Source: Kitasatospora paranensis | GTDB taxonomy: Bacteria; Actinomycetota; Actinomycetes; Streptomycetales; Streptomycetaceae | Assembly (NCBI RefSeq): GCF_039544005.1 | Contig: NZ_BAABKV010000001.1 | Coordinates: forward strand, 7,998,001-8,062,000 | Direction of reading: 5' to 3' | Length of the DNA stretch: 64,000 bases | Shown here: piece by piece, positions 52,950 through 61,421 of the stretch | Position numbering within the stretch: the stretch's first letter is position 1 | Layout of the letters: each line of letters opens with the position of its first letter | The notes under the pieces: model-generated | Seen by the model: only the letters and a program-made list of their open reading frames with translations | Database searches by the model: none | Told to the model about the DNA's origin: nothing | Translations under genes and position numbers: made by a program

Positions 52950-53759
52950 TCAGCGGCGCACGCCGAGGACGGCGTCGGCGATCAGGCGGGCCACGGTTTC
53001 GGGCTGTTCCACCATCACGAGGTGGCCGCTGTCCGGGACGGTGTCCAGGGTGACGGAGGGGCAGGCCTGCAGTGCGGCGCGCTCACCGTCGGTCAGACCC
53101 ACCTCGTCCCGGTCGCCGCGCACCACCCGCGCCCGGGCACCCGAGCCGCACAGCCGCGGCACCAGCGAGCCGTGCCGGTCCAGGTACGCGAAGTACTCGG
53201 CCATGGCCCGGCGGCAGAAGGGAGCCGTGTTCCTGCGCAGGTCCGCGAGCAGGGCATCCCGCCGCCGCTCCGGGATACTGTCCGCCAGTGCCTTCGGCGC
53301 CAGCCACAGCATGGCGGGCCAGGCCAGTGCGCCGAGGCCGGGCACCCGGCCCAGTGCCGTGGCGACCGCGAGGGCCTTGGACTCGTCCGGCCGCGAGAAG
53401 GTGGGGGAGAGCAGCACCACCGGCCCGGAGAAGTGCCCGCCGGCCACCATCTCCAGGGCGATGTTGGCGCCGATGCTGTGACCGACCACGGCCGTGCAGC
53501 CGTGCTCGGCCGCGAAGGCGCCGGTGATCGCCGCGTAGTTCTCCATCGACACGTCCTTGGGCGCGACCGTCCCGGCGTGCCCCGGGACGGTCGCGGCGAC
53601 CAGCCGGATCGGCGCCCCGGCGAGGGCCGGGGCCGCCATCATGTCCTCGTAGAAGGCGGTACTGCACAATCCGCCGGGCAGCAGCAGCACCCGATGGGGG
53701 GCGTCGACGGGCCCCGACTCCCGGACGTTCCAGGCGTGGAACTGCGCGGTACCGCTCAC
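52950..53759 (-). CDS. Alpha/beta-hydrolase (divergent from Rieske oxygenase)
   Basis: A 269-residue enzyme from GTG 53759 with GAGGAAG upstream. It shows VLLLPGGLCSTAFYEDM, the nucleophile elbow VVGHSIGAN, ARVVRGDRDEVG (Asp) and VPDSGHLVMVEQPE (His), the standard serine-hydrolase triad. A helical lid with SIPERRRDALLADLRRNTAP is present. It is divergent from the Rieske oxygenase (284 bp between), a common pairing for catabolism or oxidative tailoring; the substrate is not known. Confidence 0.88.
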   Translation of the reverse strand: MSGTAQFHAWNVRESGPVDAPHRVLLLPGGLCSTAFYEDMMAAPALAGAPIRLVAATVPGHAGTVAPKDVSMENYAAITGAFAAEHGCTAVVGHSIGANIALEMVAGGHFSGPVVLLSPTFSRPDESKALAVATALGRVPGLGALAWPAMLWLAPKALADSIPERRRDALLADLRRNTAPFCRRAMAEYFAYLDRHGSLVPRLCGSGARARVVRGDRDEVGLTDGERAALQACPSVTLDTVPDSGHLVMVEQPETVARLIADAVLGVRR

Positions 53760-54043
53760 GGTTCGGACTTCCTCTCGACCGACGCTGTGCCGTGTTCCAG
53801 TCTCCGGCGTCACTGCCCGCGGATGAGCGACCCTGGGCCGAATGCGGCATGTCGGAAGGCCGCGGTGGTACGCCGACGCGCCGCCGCGGTTGCCGTTCGG
53901 CGTGGCTGCGGCGACCGTGGGGAGGTGGAGCCCGGCGCGGCCGTGCAGTGGTTCCGGCGTGGCATCGCGGGTGTGCGGCAGGCCGTGCGAACCGGTGTGC
54001 GGTGCAGCCGTACGACCTCCCCGAGCGCAAGGGAGCACAGCCC

Positions 54044-55354
54044 ATGACCGAGGCCCGACCCGGCCCGTCCGGAGCGGATCGCCGCTCCGCCGCCCCGGCC
54101 GCGCAGCAGCTGCAGCCGCACCTGCTGGACGGCCACCGCACGGCCCTCCCGGATCCGGCCCCGGACCTCAGGCGGGTCGGCATCTCGCCGGACCACTGGT
54201 ACCCGGTTGCGACCTCCCGCAGGGTACGGCGCAACCGCACGTTCGCAGCCGTCTTCGCCGGCGAGCGGATCGCGCTGTACCGCGGGCGCAGCGGCACCGT
54301 GCACGCCCTGGAGGACCGCTGCGCGCACCGTCAGGTACCGCTGAGCATGGGCGTGGTGGAGGGCGAGACGCTGCGCTGCTGCTACCACGCCTGGGCCTAC
54401 CGCGGGAACGGCCGCATCTCGCAGATCCCCTATCTGCCCAAGGGATGCGAACAGCCGCCGCGCGGCGTGCGCTCCTACCCGGTCCGCGAGGCGTACGGGC
54501 TGGTGTTCGTGTTCCCCGGGGATCCGGAGCTGGCCGACGCGGCACCGTTCCCCGTCCTGCCCGAGTACCACTCGGCCGGGCACCGGACGATGACCTTCTC
54601 CCGCACCGTGCGCTGCCACTACTCCTTCATGCACGAGAACCTGCTCGACATGAACCACCAGTTCCTGCACCGGAGCGTGCTCGGCATGATCCGGCCCGAA
54701 CTGCTCGGCTACGACAGCGGCCCGCGGCACGTCGAGGCGCGGTACCTGTTCGTGCCGGCCGGCGGCCGGAAGGACCGCGGCGCGGGACTGATGTCCGCGG
54801 AGGGGATCGGCGGCCGGGACAGGCCCGACGTCGTCACCATCCGCACCGAGTACCCGTACCAGACCCTGCGGGACGTGCCCGAGGGCGCCGACCTCCCGGC
54901 GTTCTCGCTCTGGGCGGCCTACGTGCCGGAGGACGCCGAGCAGCGCGTCAACCACGCGTACGGCCTGCTGACGATCGCGAAGCCGGCCGTCCCCGGAGCC
55001 ATCCACCTTGCCTGGCCGCTCATCCGCCGCTTCACCGAGCGCGTCTTCGCCCAGGACCGGATGGCCGTCGAGGCGGAACAGCGCGCGTGGGACGAGCAGG
55101 GCGAGGACCACAACCACGAGGTGTTCCCGCTCATCCTCGACGTCCGCGACGTGCTGCGCAGCAACGGTGTGCCGCTCTCCGCGGACCGGCCTGCCGGCTG
55201 CAGCCCCTGCACGCTGGCCGCCCCGCCCGAGCACGCCGCGCAGCCCGGGCACGCCGCGCGGCCGGGGCACGTCGCCGTCGCCGACCGCGTCGGGCCCCCG
55301 GAGCCCCCGACCGCTCCGGCGGCCGACGGCAGTGCGGGGCCGCGACAGCCCTGA
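54044..55354 (+). CDS. Rieske [2Fe-2S] oxygenase, alpha-subunit type
   Basis: A 436-residue protein with AAGGGAG before ATG 54044. The Rieske cluster ligands are CAHRQVPLSMGVVEGE (Cys, His) and LRCCYHAWAYRGNG (Cys, His). The mononuclear iron site is HENLLDMNHQFLH (Asn/Asp, His, His), as in PaO-type and similar one-component oxygenases. The C-terminal 60 residues are Pro/Ala/His-rich. It needs a reductase partner that is not encoded nearby. The divergent hydrolase may act on its product. Confidence 0.88.
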   Translation: MTEARPGPSGADRRSAAPAAQQLQPHLLDGHRTALPDPAPDLRRVGISPDHWYPVATSRRVRRNRTFAAVFAGERIALYRGRSGTVHALEDRCAHRQVPLSMGVVEGETLRCCYHAWAYRGNGRISQIPYLPKGCEQPPRGVRSYPVREAYGLVFVFPGDPELADAAPFPVLPEYHSAGHRTMTFSRTVRCHYSFMHENLLDMNHQFLHRSVLGMIRPELLGYDSGPRHVEARYLFVPAGGRKDRGAGLMSAEGIGGRDRPDVVTIRTEYPYQTLRDVPEGADLPAFSLWAAYVPEDAEQRVNHAYGLLTIAKPAVPGAIHLAWPLIRRFTERVFAQDRMAVEAEQRAWDEQGEDHNHEVFPLILDVRDVLRSNGVPLSADRPAGCSPCTLAAPPEHAAQPGHAARPGHVAVADRVGPPEPPTAPAADGSAGPRQP

Positions 55355-55401
55355 CTACGGGGTGTCCGGCCTGTCACCAGGACCGGCTGCCCCGCCGCGG
55401 T

Positions 55402-56022
55402 CTACTCGAAGCGTGTCGTGTCGCCGGCCCCGCGCCGGACGATCTCCGCCTGACCGCTGGAGAAGTCGACGACCGTCGTGGGTTCCGTTCCGCAGTCGCC
55501 GGAGTCCACCACCGCGTCCAGGACGTGGTCGAGCCGCTCCTTGATCTCCCAACCCTGGGTCAGCGGCTCGTCCTCGCCGGGGAGGAGCAGCGTGCTGGAG
55601 ACCAGGGGTTCGCCGAGCGAGGCGAGCAGGGCCTGAGTGACGACGTGGTCGGGGATCCTGACGCCCACCGTCTTCTTCTTCGGATGCATGAGGCGCCGCG
55701 GCACCTCCTTGGTGGCGGGCAGGATGAAGGTGTAGCTGCCCGGCGTCGCCGCCTTGACCGCCCGGAACACGTCGTTGTCGATGTGGACGAACTGCCCCAG
55801 CTGCGCGAAGTTCTCGCACATCAGGGTGAAGTGGTGGCGGTCGTCGAGGCGCCGGATCGACCGGATCCGATCGAGGCCGTCCTGATTGCCCAGCTGGCAG
55901 CCGAGCGCGAAGCAGGAGTCGGTCGGGTACGCGATGAGGGCGCCGGACCGCAGGCTGTCGGTCACGGTGCCGATGGTGCGGGACTGGGGGGTCTGCGGGT
56001 GCACGTCGAAGTACTTCGCCAT
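55402..56022 (-). CDS. YciO-like (Sua5/YrdC family) protein
   Basis: A 206-residue protein, MAKYFDVHPQTPQSRTIGTV, with GALIAYPTDSCFALGCQLG, IRRLDDRHHFTLMCENFAQL, YTFILPATKEVPRRLMHPKK, KTVGVRIPDHVVTQALLA and VDSGDCGTEPTTVVDFS. This is the YrdC fold; the layout fits the YciO subgroup, whose role is debated and includes ATP-dependent threonylcarbamoylation-like chemistry. A housekeeping or accessory role is likely. Its start is 309 bp from the next plus-strand gene. Confidence 0.85.
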   Translation of the reverse strand: MAKYFDVHPQTPQSRTIGTVTDSLRSGALIAYPTDSCFALGCQLGNQDGLDRIRSIRRLDDRHHFTLMCENFAQLGQFVHIDNDVFRAVKAATPGSYTFILPATKEVPRRLMHPKKKTVGVRIPDHVVTQALLASLGEPLVSSTLLLPGEDEPLTQGWEIKERLDHVLDAVVDSGDCGTEPTTVVDFSSGQAEIVRRGAGDTTRFE

Positions 56023-56071
56023 TGGCCGACCCTACGGGATCCTCCGCGGACTGGTGGGCCGTCAGGGCCGT

Positions 56072-56102
56072 TCCGGCAGGAATCCGGCAGGAATCCGGCA
56101 TG
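56072..56102. repeat. Three 11-bp direct repeats between divergent genes
   Basis: TCCGGCAGGAA occurs twice exactly and once with a single change, with a period of 11 bp (about one helical turn), between the YciO-like start and the gene at 56332. Each unit is partly self-complementary (TTCC/GGAA). It could be an operator array or a slippage product. Confidence 0.4.
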
Positions 56103-56331
56103 AATGTCGCTCCGCGACCGGCGGGTGGGCCGCTTGCGGGCAGAACGGGGTCGAACGGGGTCGTCGGCCGGACGCCGGTGACCGGGTCGGATCGACCGCC
56201 CCTGCGGGCGACGCACACCGGGTCGACACTGGAATGGAGTGCCGGGGCGATCCGCCCGCGGCACCGCAGGCGACCCGCGCACGGCACGGCACGGCACGGC
56301 AGGCAGGCACGCACGGCGGACGGGAGTGGTC

Positions 56332-57072
56332 ATGCAGCTCGAACTCCTCAACCAGAGCCCCCGGTACGGGCCCGCCCGGCTGGTCGATCCGCCCCGGCGC
56401 GGCTACCTGTACCTGGCCGCCGCCGTCGCGCCGCCCACCGGGCCGCCCTTCCCGCGCGCGAACGAGAAGCGGACGGCGCTGCTCGACCGCCTCAAGGCGC
56501 TGGCCGGCGAGGTCGAGGGCCACGAGACGGTGGAGAAGGCCACCGTCTACCGCGCGATCGTCGTCCCGCCGGCCACCGGCTACGCCCGGCAGGCCCGTTT
56601 CCACCAGGCCCGCTACGACGTCGCCGTCCTCGTCGAGACCACCTCGGTCGACGGGCTCGACCGGCTGGAGCAGACCGACTCCTACCGGTCGCTCGCCGCT
56701 GCGATCACCACGTCCGCCGCCGACACCCATGTCATGCGGGCCTCCTGCGTCAAGTCCACCGGGGACGTCGACAAGACCCGCCCCGGCCTGTTCCTGTTCA
56801 ACCACTTCGTGGCCGAGGACCACGCCGTCGCACTGGAACTCTGGGACCATCTCGCCGGCTGGTACGCGCGGGAGACCGGCCTCGACAACTCGACCCTCCT
56901 GCAGCCGATCGGCGACGCCGACTACGCCTTCGTCAACCACGCCCGCTGGGATGTCGGCGTCCCCCGCTTCCTCCTCCAGCAGATGGCCAGGCCCAGCTTC
57001 CGCAGCTACGTGCAGAGCAATCTCCTGGTCAACCGCACCGGCGCGATGCCACTGCTCTACCGCCTGGCCTGA
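56332..57072 (+). CDS. Conserved hypothetical protein
   Basis: A 246-residue protein from ATG 56332; an upstream frame to 56239 includes a (GGCAC)n repeat and is unlikely. Two similar halves are suggested by AAVAPPTGPPFPRANEKRTA / RLKALAGEVEGHETVEKATV and FLFNHFVAEDHAVALELWDH / RWDVGVPRFLLQQMARPSF. The pattern recalls dimeric ferredoxin-like or EthD-type domains. Family uncertain; no signal peptide. Confidence 0.65.
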   Translation: MQLELLNQSPRYGPARLVDPPRRGYLYLAAAVAPPTGPPFPRANEKRTALLDRLKALAGEVEGHETVEKATVYRAIVVPPATGYARQARFHQARYDVAVLVETTSVDGLDRLEQTDSYRSLAAAITTSAADTHVMRASCVKSTGDVDKTRPGLFLFNHFVAEDHAVALELWDHLAGWYARETGLDNSTLLQPIGDADYAFVNHARWDVGVPRFLLQQMARPSFRSYVQSNLLVNRTGAMPLLYRLA

Positions 57073-57175
57073 GCACGCCCTGCCGCACGTCCGCACCCGC
57101 ACCACCCCCGCCGAAGGTCGTCCACCTGCGCACCCGTACGCTGCTCCGACCACCGCGGAGGAGACGACGGGACCG

Positions 57176-58741
57176 ATGATCAGCAGCTTTCTGGCCATGG
57201 TGGTCTTTCCCCTGGTCACGGCCGTGATGATCAGGTGGGCGGCGGCGCGACGGCGCCGCGGCCTGACCGCGGGCCGGGCGGTGCACTTCCGCTGCCGGCT
57301 CGACGGTCGCAGGGGCCGCCTGCTGGCCGACCCGCGCCTGGACGGGCCCGTCTTCCTCGACCGATCGGGGAGGGCCACCGCCGTGCCGCGTGGCGGCACG
57401 GCGCTGGACGCGACGGTCGCCACCCGCGCCCATGCGACCTTCGAGAAGGTCGGCCTGCGGTACCGGACACCCGAAGGCCGGCTGGTGAGCCTGGGCCTGG
57501 GCACCCACGACGCGCGCACCCTCGGCAGCTGGCTGGCCGAACACCCCCGCCCGGCCACCGGGGCCGCCCGGCGCCTGCCGGTGCCGAGCGCCCCGCTCTG
57601 GGCCGTCCTGGCCCTCACCGGTGCCCTGTTCGTGGGCCTGGCCGCCGTGGACGTCGCGCTGCTCGGGCAGCACACCAACGCCGAGATCGTCCAGGTGAAC
57701 CGGGACGACGACAGCTGCGCCGTGCGCTGGGACGGCGGCGCGCAGCAGGCGACCGTGGACTGCGACACGGCGACCGCCCGCCCGGGAAGCCGGATACCGC
57801 TCATCGCCGTGCCCTGGCCCTTCCTGGGCGAGGCCGTCGACACCCGGACCACCCCGACGGTGGCCGCCGTGCTCGGCGGCGGGCTCGGCCTGCTCGGCCT
57901 CGGCGGGGCGCTGGTGGTCAACCCGCTGGCCTGCGCCCGACGCGTCCGGCTGGCCCGCCGGCCCGGGGCGGCCGATCCGGTGATCCTGCCCCCGGAGCTC
58001 CGCGGCGGCGCGGTGCACGAGGACGAGTGGCCCCCGCTGGAACACGACCTGAGCTACGCGAACCTTGCTGCCGCGGCCCTGCACGGGGACCGCCACCGGG
58101 CCGGCTTCGGGGTGACCCCGCCACGGCCGCGCCGCAGCGGCACCTCCGTCCCACCGAGCGGCTGGGCGCTGTTCACGCTCCTCGGCACCGGGGCCTGGTT
58201 GCCCCTCGTCGCCTGCACGGCTGGCATCCTTGACGACCGGTTCCACCTGGGCCACTGGCGCTACCCGGTCCTCGGCACGATCGGGGTCGCGGCCCTCGCC
58301 CGGATCGGCTGGTTCGTCACCGACCGCTCCGGACTCTGCGGCCCGGTGCTGCGGGCCGCCCGTGCCGGCGCGGGAAGTCCGGAGAACGGGGACGCGAGCG
58401 GTGGCGAGTGGCGGCCCATGCGCTACGTCCGGCTGTTCCGGAGCCCCGGTGAGATGGTGCTGGTGCTGTTCCGGTCGGAGAACGGCGAGGTTGCGGCCCC
58501 GCTGTACGTCCAGCAGATCGCCCGGTCCGGTGGACGCAAGCGCCGCACCGTCGGCGGGCCCGCCCCGGTGGGCGAGGCCCTCGTGCACGACACCGGCGTG
58601 GGGCCGCTGGTCTGCCAGATCGACGGCGTCCGTTACCTCCCCATCGGCCGGGCCGTCGAGGCCGCGGCCGACCCGGCCCGGACCCGCCGCCACCTGCTCG
58701 ACATCGCCGGCAGCCACCGCCGAGCGATCGGACGGACCTGA
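57176..58741 (+). CDS. Large membrane protein of unknown function
   Basis: A 521-residue protein starting MISSFLAMVVFPLVTAVMIR at ATG 57176. It has hydrophobic segments near residues 3-20, 145-165, 220-245 and 320-360, separated by soluble parts (LRYRTPEGRLVSLGLGTHDA, ALFVGLAAVDVALLGQ, VGPLVCQIDGVRYLPIG). The start was chosen because the long frame to 55886 runs through another gene on the opposite strand. No transporter signature. Confidence 0.75.
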   Translation: MISSFLAMVVFPLVTAVMIRWAAARRRRGLTAGRAVHFRCRLDGRRGRLLADPRLDGPVFLDRSGRATAVPRGGTALDATVATRAHATFEKVGLRYRTPEGRLVSLGLGTHDARTLGSWLAEHPRPATGAARRLPVPSAPLWAVLALTGALFVGLAAVDVALLGQHTNAEIVQVNRDDDSCAVRWDGGAQQATVDCDTATARPGSRIPLIAVPWPFLGEAVDTRTTPTVAAVLGGGLGLLGLGGALVVNPLACARRVRLARRPGAADPVILPPELRGGAVHEDEWPPLEHDLSYANLAAAALHGDRHRAGFGVTPPRPRRSGTSVPPSGWALFTLLGTGAWLPLVACTAGILDDRFHLGHWRYPVLGTIGVAALARIGWFVTDRSGLCGPVLRAARAGAGSPENGDASGGEWRPMRYVRLFRSPGEMVLVLFRSENGEVAAPLYVQQIARSGGRKRRTVGGPAPVGEALVHDTGVGPLVCQIDGVRYLPIGRAVEAAADPARTRRHLLDIAGSHRRAIGRT

Positions 58742-58782
58742 CGGAGCCCCACGAGCGAGCGGCCCGTGCGGCCACAAACCCG

Positions 58783-59147
58783 GTGGTTCCGGCCTCGGGC
58801 GGGTTGCCCGTCACGTTCCCCGACGGGCCCGCCGCAGAGCTCTTCCGCCGATTCCTCGTCGCGGTGCTCCCACCGGACGGGCCGGCCGGGCGAGCGGTCC
58901 TGGCCGGACCGCGCCTGCCCGTCCTCGACGATCGCCCTGGTCCGTACCACCCGGGGTCGCCGCGGTACCGCTCGCCGTCGACGTGTGGATGCACCGCGCC
59001 TTCCGGAGCGACCGCCGGCGGCTGCCCGCCGTCGGAGCACTCCCGGGGCACCCCCGGAGTGTGCCGTCCGAGGTCTGCGGGGGCTCGTCCCAGGACCGTC
59101 AGCGGCCTGGTCCCGCCTCGGGTGCGGCGGTGCTGGCGATCAGGTGA
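58783..59147 (+). CDS. Possible small protein, frameshifted
   Basis: The first frame from GTG 58783 gives ASGGLPVTFPDGPAAELFRR, FLVAVLPPDGPAGRAVLAGP and LPVLDDRPGPYHPG. Near 58950 (CACCCGGGGTCGCC) an extra G would connect it to VAAVPLAVDVWMHRAFRSDR and VCGGSSQDRQRP, ending at 59147. Codon use looks coding in both halves, and the break matches the other G-run losses. It overlaps the 3' end of the convergent NB-ARC gene. Uncertain. Confidence 0.35.
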
Positions 59148-60643
59148 GCGGACCGCTGGTGGCCGGCGCGGTGCAGAGCGGTGGACACGACGTCCGCGAG
59201 GGCGTGCAGGCGGAGGGTCTGCCCCGGATCGGTGCGGCGGGCCGCGTCGGCCACGGCGTTCAGGTGCGGGGCGAGCGCGGGCCACCAAGCCGCCTGGTCC
59301 GCGGCGTCGGCGTCGATCGAACGCACCGCCAGGTCGAGCAGGTCGGCGACCACCCCGAGGACGGCCCGGTCCTCGCCGGGGTCGCGTGCCGTCGTCGCCC
59401 GGACGGCCTCGACGACCAGCGGGTCCGTCTCCACGTGGGTACGGCGCACGTGGACGAGACCGAGGTCGCCGAGCCCGTCGAGGGCCGCGTGGAGCTGCTC
59501 CCCGGTGACGGGCTGCCGCCCACGGGCCGCATCACGGGCGGTACTTCGGACCGGTGCCGGGCCGTCACCGGAGGGCAGGCCGACGGTGGAGGCAAGGTCG
59601 AGGAATGCGATCGGGACGGGCTGCGGCCCGAGCTGCCCGAGCACGTGCAGGACCACCCTGGCGTGGTGGAGGCCGCGGTCGGCGAGGAGGTCCAGGGAGA
59701 GGTCGCACAGCACCGCGACGTCGGCAGGCAGCCCGGCGCCGGCTGTGTGGTCCGTGCCGAAGAGCTGTACGTGTCGTTCCTCGAACGCCGAGCGCAGGTC
59801 CCGGATGCCGAGCGCGTGCCCCGTCCCGCTGTCCGGGCCGACGGCGTGCAGGTAGCGGCCGGCCAGGCGCAGGGCCAGCGGCAGGTTGCGCAAGCGGCCT
59901 GCCAGGGCGCCGAGTTCAGAGGCGTGCGCACCCTGGGCGCCGGTGTGCAGCTGAAGCAGTTCGACGGCGCGCTCGGATCGCCAGGGCTCGATCTGCCGCA
60001 GCGAGATCCAGCGCCCCCAGGCGGCCGGATCGGTGATCCGGGAGGTGACGACGATCCGGCCGCCCTCGATCCCGGGACTGCGGGGGATGCCGGCACGCAG
60101 GATGCCTCCGGGCGCCTGCGCATCGGCGAGGAGGCGGGGATCGTCGAGCCCGTCCAGGATCAGCATCCAGGGGTGTTCCCGGGGCACCAGCCGTGCCAGC
60201 ACGAGGTCCTCGATCGGCGTGCCGCCGCGCCGGGCGGCCCGCAGGTCCTGCGGGCCGACGCCCCGGGTGCGCAGCACGTTCAGCAGGCCGGCCTCCAGCG
60301 TGCCTTCGTCCCGTGCCGACACCCAGTGGATGTCCGTGTAACTCCACAGGTAAGGATCCCAGTTGTGGCCGCCGGTGTAGCTGCTGCCGAGCGCCGTGAG
60401 CGTCTTGCCCGCCCCCGCGGGCCCCAGGACGGCCTGGACGGGGGTGCGGCGCAGGGGCAGGCCGAGGCGACCCGGCCCGGTGAGGCGCCCGCGCCGGTCC
60501 TTGGTGCGGACGGGGGTGATCTTGCGGGCGGGAAGGGCCGGCCCGCCGTAGGGGCGGGCGGGGTACAGGTGGGTCGGGAGTGCATGGAGGTCGAACGTCG
60601 CCGGGCCGAGCGGGCCGAGCGGGTCGGCGGGGACGGGCTCCAA
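59099..60643 (-). CDS. NB-ARC/STAND-type ATPase
   Basis: A 514-residue protein. After about 60 N-terminal residues it shows Walker A VLGPAGAGKTLTALGSSY, Walker B HPWMLILDGLDDPRLLADAQ and the sensor region IVVTSRITDPAAWGRWISLR; GLPLALRLAGRYLHAV-like text (LRNLPLALRLAGRYLHAVGP) matches the NB-ARC GLPL motif. A C-terminal helical region of about 170 residues follows. There is no TPR/WD tail or N-terminal TIR or protease domain. STAND ATPases are molecular switches in signalling and, in bacteria, sometimes in antiphage defence. A DUF4328 membrane protein is encoded just upstream on the same strand. Confidence 0.8.
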   Translation of the reverse strand: MEPVPADPLGPLGPATFDLHALPTHLYPARPYGGPALPARKITPVRTKDRRGRLTGPGRLGLPLRRTPVQAVLGPAGAGKTLTALGSSYTGGHNWDPYLWSYTDIHWVSARDEGTLEAGLLNVLRTRGVGPQDLRAARRGGTPIEDLVLARLVPREHPWMLILDGLDDPRLLADAQAPGGILRAGIPRSPGIEGGRIVVTSRITDPAAWGRWISLRQIEPWRSERAVELLQLHTGAQGAHASELGALAGRLRNLPLALRLAGRYLHAVGPDSGTGHALGIRDLRSAFEERHVQLFGTDHTAGAGLPADVAVLCDLSLDLLADRGLHHARVVLHVLGQLGPQPVPIAFLDLASTVGLPSGDGPAPVRSTARDAARGRQPVTGEQLHAALDGLGDLGLVHVRRTHVETDPLVVEAVRATTARDPGEDRAVLGVVADLLDLAVRSIDADAADQAAWWPALAPHLNAVADAARRTDPGQTLRLHALADVVSTALHRAGHQRSAHLIASTAAPEAGPGR

Positions 60644-60703
60644 CGGGATCCTCCGTGGGGAGTACGGGCCGTGTCGGTCGGTCGTCGGGGCGCCGCCCGT
60701 TGA

Positions 60704-61306
60704 TCAGGCCGGCGCCGGACCCGCGTCGAGCAGCGCCCGCTGGCTCCGGCCGACGCGGCCGATGACGGCGATGGCCAGCCCGGCGGCGACGGTGTTCACC
60801 ACGACCGTCCAGAGGGCGTTCGGGTCCCCGCCGGGGTCGACCGCGAGGTACACCAGGAACCCGACCGTCTTGGCGAGCCAGGCCGTCCACCAGGCGTCGA
60901 TCAGTCGGGTGTCTGCCGTGCCGCCGCCGGACCGCCAGATGTCGAGCACGGCCCGTCGGGGTGCCCACCACATGAGGACCGGAACGAACCAGGAGCCCAC
61001 GGCCGCGCCGGTGGTGTACCGGTGCCCGAGCGGCGCGAGGGCCTCGGCGTTGACGCGGCACCGGTGGAACCACACCAGGAAGGCGGCGGCCGAGGCCAGG
61101 AACACCGGCTCGGTGACGTTCGCGGTCACGGAGAAGACCTGGGCGCCGGTCTGCGGCGTGAAGCCCAGGACCACCTGCACGAGCGCTTGGACGGCGATCA
61201 GGACCTGTGCCGTCCAGCCGAACACCGACGGATCCCGGAAGCGCCCCCGATGAACGGCGGCGCGCAGACGCAGCTGCGGGTCGGCCGGCGCGGTCGTCGT
61301 CTGCAC
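60704..61306 (-). CDS. DUF4328 membrane protein
   Basis: The start GTG 61306 follows GGGGAG; it gives 200 residues. The frame extends to 61432 but that part is Arg-rich and weak. Predicted helices: VLIAVQALVQVVLGFTPQTG, TEPVFLASAAAFLVWFHRC, AAVGSWFVPVLMWWAPRRAV and LWTVVVNTVAAGLAIAVIG. WFHRCRVNAEALAP and SWFVPVLMWWAPRRAVLDIW are the DUF4328 signature. Function unknown. It lies 60 bp upstream of the STAND ATPase gene, likely one transcript. Confidence 0.78.
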   Translation of the reverse strand: MQTTTAPADPQLRLRAAVHRGRFRDPSVFGWTAQVLIAVQALVQVVLGFTPQTGAQVFSVTANVTEPVFLASAAAFLVWFHRCRVNAEALAPLGHRYTTGAAVGSWFVPVLMWWAPRRAVLDIWRSGGGTADTRLIDAWWTAWLAKTVGFLVYLAVDPGGDPNALWTVVVNTVAAGLAIAVIGRVGRSQRALLDAGPAPA

Positions 61307-61421
61307 GAGCTCCCCAGGTGGTCGGTCCGCGGCCGTGGCACCGCGAAGATCGCCCAAGGCTAGGGGGCGCACCTCGCGCTGTCCACGGGCGGCCCCCGAC
61401 CCCTCCTCCCGTGCTCGCCGC

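Noticed and set aside
55886..58741. A 951-codon plus-strand frame
   Set aside because: The first 430 codons run across the YciO-like gene and the gene at 56332 in other frames. Only the part from 57176 looks like a protein.
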